This document shows positions 60,733-64,000 of a stretch of 64,000 nucleotides of DNA, piece after piece. A model generated the notes under the pieces. It was not told the DNA's origin. It worked only from the letters and a program-made list of their open reading frames with translations, and ran no database searches. Position 1 is the first letter of the stretch. Each line of letters starts with the position of its first letter. The position numbers and the translations under genes were made by a program. The DNA comes from Siderastrea radians. Lineage: Eukaryota; Cnidaria; Anthozoa; Scleractinia; Rhizangiidae. The stretch is taken from positions 32,752,641-32,816,640 of the forward strand of contig OZ024900.1 in NCBI GenBank assembly GCA_964017195.1. Reading direction: 5' to 3'.

Positions 60733-61319
60733 GTATTCTAGTGATAAATTTACCTGGATAGCTACGTAGCCTGCGTATAACAAACGTTTTCCCTAGGGTA
60801 CGCACGTTCGAAGCATTTCTAGCTTGTGGCCGCGCGAAAATCGGGGCAAGAGAAAAATAGTTTTTTTTGCCCTCGCCCGAATTTTCGTGCGGCCAGCAAA
60901 AAATGTTTCTAACTTGCGGAACCCCTGCGAAAACGCTGGCTAGTACCTTCAAGATAGCTTTTATGTATTTGTAGTGAGCCATATTGGCACAGACGGGGTG
61001 ATCGTATGATAGTTCTATATTTACTTACTGGAAAACCATAAAAGAAATAAAAAATAAATGTCGCTTATTTACCCTTGCCAAGTGATTATAGCAAGGTGCT
61101 AGTGAGGCCGAGCATTTAAACCTGAGAAACAAATATTTCAAACTGAACACAACAATTTAAAAATCCCAGCTGGCAGGAGGCAGACCAGTTGGCTATTCAA
61201 ACCTCATTGAATATTCATGACCCCTCGCGATGACGTCATTGGCATTATGTAAGCAACTCAATTATATGCACGTGTGTCAGTTAAGCTAACAAGTCGCGGA
61301 GTCAACAACTCGCTACGCT
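60733..61319. other. Upstream region with a small foldback
   Basis: Holds a G/C-rich inverted repeat at 60,826-60,897 with GGCCGCGCGAAAA on one side and TTTTCGTGCGGCC on the other around an A/T-rich loop. This makes the apparent minus-strand frame across it unlikely to be a gene. Confidence 0.5.
60826..60897. repeat. Imperfect inverted repeat, about 30-bp arms
   Basis: The arms are GGCCGCGCGAAAATCGGGGC and the reverse complement of GCCCGAATTTTCGTGCGGCC with a T8 and an A-run in the loop. Probably a miniature palindromic element. Confidence 0.6.
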
Positions 61320-61561
61320 ATGGCAAACCAGTCGCGTCCTATTCCGGTCAACAACGAAGAGGCTGTGGAAATAGTTCAGGCTTTACAGCCCAAAGCGGAT
61401 AATGCGACGAATAATCCTGTCTCTGAGGCGGCTTCAGCTTCTTCAGGCCCGACGAACTCTCAACAGGACTCGGCGGCTTCACGACAACATTCTGTTGATT
61501 CACAAGCCCCGGTAAACTCTGAGAAAACGGGTGAATTAATAAGGCAGAAGGAACTTTGGTG
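61320..61561 (+). CDS. Candidate first exon of an unidentified gene
   Basis: ATG at 61,320 opens a low-complexity, Ser/Ala/Gln/Asn-rich segment (MANQSRPIPVNNEEAVEIVQ...) rich in GCG/GAG codons and without any known domain. A possible donor G|GTACGA follows at 61,561 (phase 2). The composition differs from the surrounding AT-rich DNA, which suggests real coding sequence. The exon at 63,501 starts in phase 0, so at least one more exon would be needed to connect them. Membership in a mobile-element gene is possible. Confidence 0.4.
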
Positions 61562-61947
61562 GTACGAACTATAGCTTAATCCTTCTAGTTGCTGTTGATT
61601 CGTCGGGTTATAACGAGCTTGTTGTAGGTGTAATATTTATCAGATTGTTTGTCGTTTTCTTCGCAAGCACATGGCCGGTAATTTATGCAAGGATGCTCAT
61701 TCGGGCGTGTTGGTCTAGCATTATGTCCTAGCATTATGTCTTAGCTCTTATGGAACTACTTTGGCCTGCTACACCCCTATTTTTATCTTCCGGACGCGAC
61801 TGGTCTTCTTATTTTTACTTGTGCTTTGCTCATACACTCATATGTTGCATTCGTTTATATTTGTAGACTGCTTAGCTGTTGTCAGAGAACAGAGAGAGGA
61901 TCTGGATTTATGACCAGTGGAAGGGGGTGAAGCCCTTAGGTATAGGG

Positions 61948-62773
61948 TTTAGGGTGTGGCTTTGTGCCCTCCGGAGAGGTGTGCCTGTGTGCCCAATCAA
62001 GGGGGTTGCTGTCTGCTCACATAAGAGGTGTGGCTCTGTACCCGCCCAGGAGGTGTGGCTGTGTGCCCATACAGGTGGTGGGGGTGCGTGCTACTGAAGA
62101 GGTGTGGCTGTGTGCCTACCCAGGGGATGTGGCTGTGTGCCTACCAAGGAGGTGTCGCTGCATGCTACTGAAGAGGTGTGGCTGTGTGCCCACTAAAGAG
62201 GTGGGACTGTGTGCCTACCCAGGGGATGTGGCTGTGTGCCTACCAAGGAGGTGTCGCTGCATGCTACTGAAGAGGTGTGGCTGTGTGCCCGATAAAGAGG
62301 TGTGGCTGTGTGCACACTAAAGAGGTGTGGCTGTGTACCCACTGAGGGGTGTGGCTGTGTGCCCTCCAAAGAGGTGGGGCTGTCCACTAGGGTGGTAAGA
62401 GGGTAAGAGGGTAAGAGGTGGGGCTGTGTGCCTACCCAGGGGATGTGGCTGTGTGCCTACCAAGGAGGTGTCGCTGCATGCTACTGAAGAGGTGTGGCTG
62501 TGTGCCCGCTAAAGAGGTGTGGCTGTGTGCACACTAAAGAGGTGTGGCTGTGTGCCCACTAGGGTTGTGTCAGTGTGCCCACCCAAGAGGTGTGACTATG
62601 TGTACACCTAGAGGTGTGGTTGGCTGCCCACAAAGATGTATGGCCGTGTGCTCACAAAGCAGCGGTTGGGTGCCCACAAAGACGTCTGGCAGTGTGTCCT
62701 CAGGGCTGTGGCTGTGTGTCCACAAAGGAGAGGTGGCTTTATGCTTGCTAGTGGCGTGGTAGTGCGCCACACA
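61948..62773 (+). repeat. 25-bp minisatellite, with a ~104-bp compound repeat
   Basis: The unit is close to AAGAGGTGTGGCTGTGTGCC plus five bases, period about 25 bp, for example 62,271-62,350. Compound blocks with CTACCCAGGGGATGTGGCTG and GTGTCGCTGCATGCTACTG recur near 62,115, 62,215 and 62,430. The period is not a multiple of three, so the frames here (VWLCA-type) are artefacts. Confidence 0.9.
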
Positions 62774-63500
62774 AGGGATAACGCTGCAAATAGTTCTTGT
62801 GGTTTTAGAGTTAAAGTTTTGAGTAGCCCTCTGATGGGCTGGAAACGTGGCAGTTTGATAGAGACCTGGAACTCGAAGCCTCTAGAGTGAAACCAGAATA
62901 TGTAGGGAGTCTGGGGTCCTGTTTATGGACATGATGGAACAAATGTTGGCTGATATTAATTTATGTAGATTTAATGAGTTGATTTCAGCCTGAAGTGATG
63001 GTGTGCAATTCTCTGTTTAGCGTGAGGAAAGAGAATGTTGCGTAGAGTACTGGGTAACCGAGGTGTTAAAGTACTGTAATGTAGTGCAAAAAATGTGGAT
63101 TACGACTGGATAATAGATAGACTGTCTAATACAAATGTGTACAGCAAATGATGATAATAAAGAAGGAACACTGTTATGATAAAGAATAATGACTTTTTCC
63201 GTTACACACACATGCGCACACACACACGCACATACACACACAAAGGAATATGATATCATGGTTAATTGAATTACGGTGTATTAGATTCTAAACAGGTTGT
63301 CTGTTTAAAGCGTGACGTGCTTGGTATATTTTCCGTAACCCTTGATCGGTGGGACGACCCAGCAAGAGTTTTGTCTTATAAGGCATTCCCTTGTTGCCAC
63401 GAATTCTCGGGCAGATGGGTCGTTTCCTCCGGGCTTGGGTTTCCATCTAGGGGTACCGTAACTTTTGGTTAGGCATCCTTCTCCTTTTGCCTTATTGCAG
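62774..63500. other. No gene recognised; contains a CA microsatellite
   Basis: The only structured item is a CA-rich run at about 63,205-63,242. The rest shows no supported feature. Confidence 0.45.
63205..63242 (+). repeat. (CA)n microsatellite, imperfect
   Basis: Alternating CA interrupted by TGCG, CG and TA. Confidence 0.85.
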
Positions 63501-63929
63501 CCTAAGGAGAAAAGGCAAAAGCGGGAACAGCAATTTGATCCAATCACGGCTTGTCAGAATGCTAAACTTCGCAGTATTAAGTGGGTATTCCTGATAGAGG
63601 CTGCGTTGTTACTCGGGGAGCTTGACGGAGTTCTAGCCGGAGATTTGCGACGAGTTACCGATATCCCTTTCCGAGACCCTGATTCTTTTAAGGCGGGAGA
63701 GCTCCACAAACATTTTAATACTTGGGAGGCGGTATTAAATGGTTATGAAATCCAGACCGTAATGGATCATGTGGGTTGGAAGACTTCCTCTGTGGCCCGT
63801 CGTTACATTAAGTTGCACCAAGTATTCGGATCGGGCGGTGCGGGGGACTTGTTATCTACGATGCCAGTGGACTTAACAAACAACTACTGCAGAGAAAACG
63901 AGCTGCTGGGTTTTTCTCAAGCCTTCTAA
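63501..63929 (+). CDS. Terminal exon with a tyrosine-recombinase-like C-terminus (possible retroelement or Crypton remnant)
   Basis: A strong acceptor (CTTCTCCTTTTGCCTTATTGCAG, split here only as evidence of a pyrimidine tract) ends at 63,500. The exon reads PKEKRQKREQQFDPIT and closes with the stop at 63,929. The segment IQTVMDHVGWKTSSVARRYI resembles the last motif of tyrosine recombinases (hvGWks...a.rYi), with the putative nucleophile Tyr in RRYI. The preceding H-x-x-R box is not visible, so the domain is incomplete or the similarity is superficial. The source could be a DIRS/Crypton-type element or a domesticated copy. Confidence 0.4.
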   Translation, partial: PKEKRQKREQQFDPITACQNAKLRSIKWVFLIEAALLLGELDGVLAGDLRRVTDIPFRDPDSFKAGELHKHFNTWEAVLNGYEIQTVMDHVGWKTSSVARRYIKLHQVFGSGGAGDLLSTMPVDLTNNYCRENELLGFSQAF

Positions 63930-64000
63930 GGGTGTTGGTAATTTATTTATTAACCTCCATGCGTTTTGAATGACCAATAGACGTGAACCCATTCTGGCTT

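Noticed and set aside
60716..60982. Minus-strand 88-codon frame upstream of the TPR gene
   Set aside because: It crosses a foldback repeat and the TATA box, and has no domain.
61964..62770. Cys/Trp-rich open frames (VWLCA type)
   Set aside because: Translations of the 25-bp minisatellite in several frames; no start context, domain or codon bias.

Overview
The window is eukaryotic nuclear DNA. It has introns with GT/AG boundaries, extracellular multi-domain exons (MAM, LamG-like, EGF, SEA, FN3), a TPR-CHAT gene with highly homogenised repeats, and many MITE, LINE and satellite sequences. This mix fits a cnidarian, most likely a stony coral or sea anemone. That placement is inferred from gene families, not from a marker gene.

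Layout. (1) 1-29,990 is one continuous tandem array with a 37-bp unit. A 55-bp hairpin variant is interspersed in roughly 55 copies, and there are nested higher-order duplications at offsets of 12,251, 13,933 and 12,560 bp and local tandems of about 1.6-1.8 kb. The long open frames there are a by-product of a stop-poor repeat, not genes. Degenerate, inverted copies of the motif lie at 30,434-30,700. (2) 31,444-45,247, minus strand, is a split gene for a secreted or cell-surface modular protein. Splice sites and phases give signal peptide, MAM-like region, LamG-like domain, EGF, second LamG-like domain, SEA domain (three exons) and four FN3 exons. The last FN3 exon has a 1-nt deletion, and no C-terminal exon is seen before the satellite. 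The introns hold a 5'-truncated LINE with a 12-bp target-site duplication, MITEs and microsatellites. (3) 45.9-51.8 kb is gene-poor and holds a 214-bp MITE, a ~670-bp foldback element, a tRNA-like SINE head and a 544-bp TIR element with a TAA duplication. (4) 51,814-60,663, minus strand, is a TPR-CHAT gene cut in two by a ~4.67-kb DNA transposon (52,764-57,429). The transposon has ~135-bp imperfect inverted repeats. Its plus-strand gene encodes paired Cys/His modules, a PIN/FEN1-like acidic core and a CXC-type cysteine-rich tail. (5) 60.7-64 kb holds a small foldback, two candidate exons (one with a weak tyrosine-recombinase-like C-terminus) and a 25-bp minisatellite.

The most notable item is the transposon: it has no transposase family that I recognise, it carries a putative PIN-like nuclease, and it has disrupted a CHAT (caspase-like) gene. 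Rejoining the host gene across one copy of the flanking GTGCAC leaves the two host frames out of register, so the locus is either a pseudogene or was hit at or near an intron.
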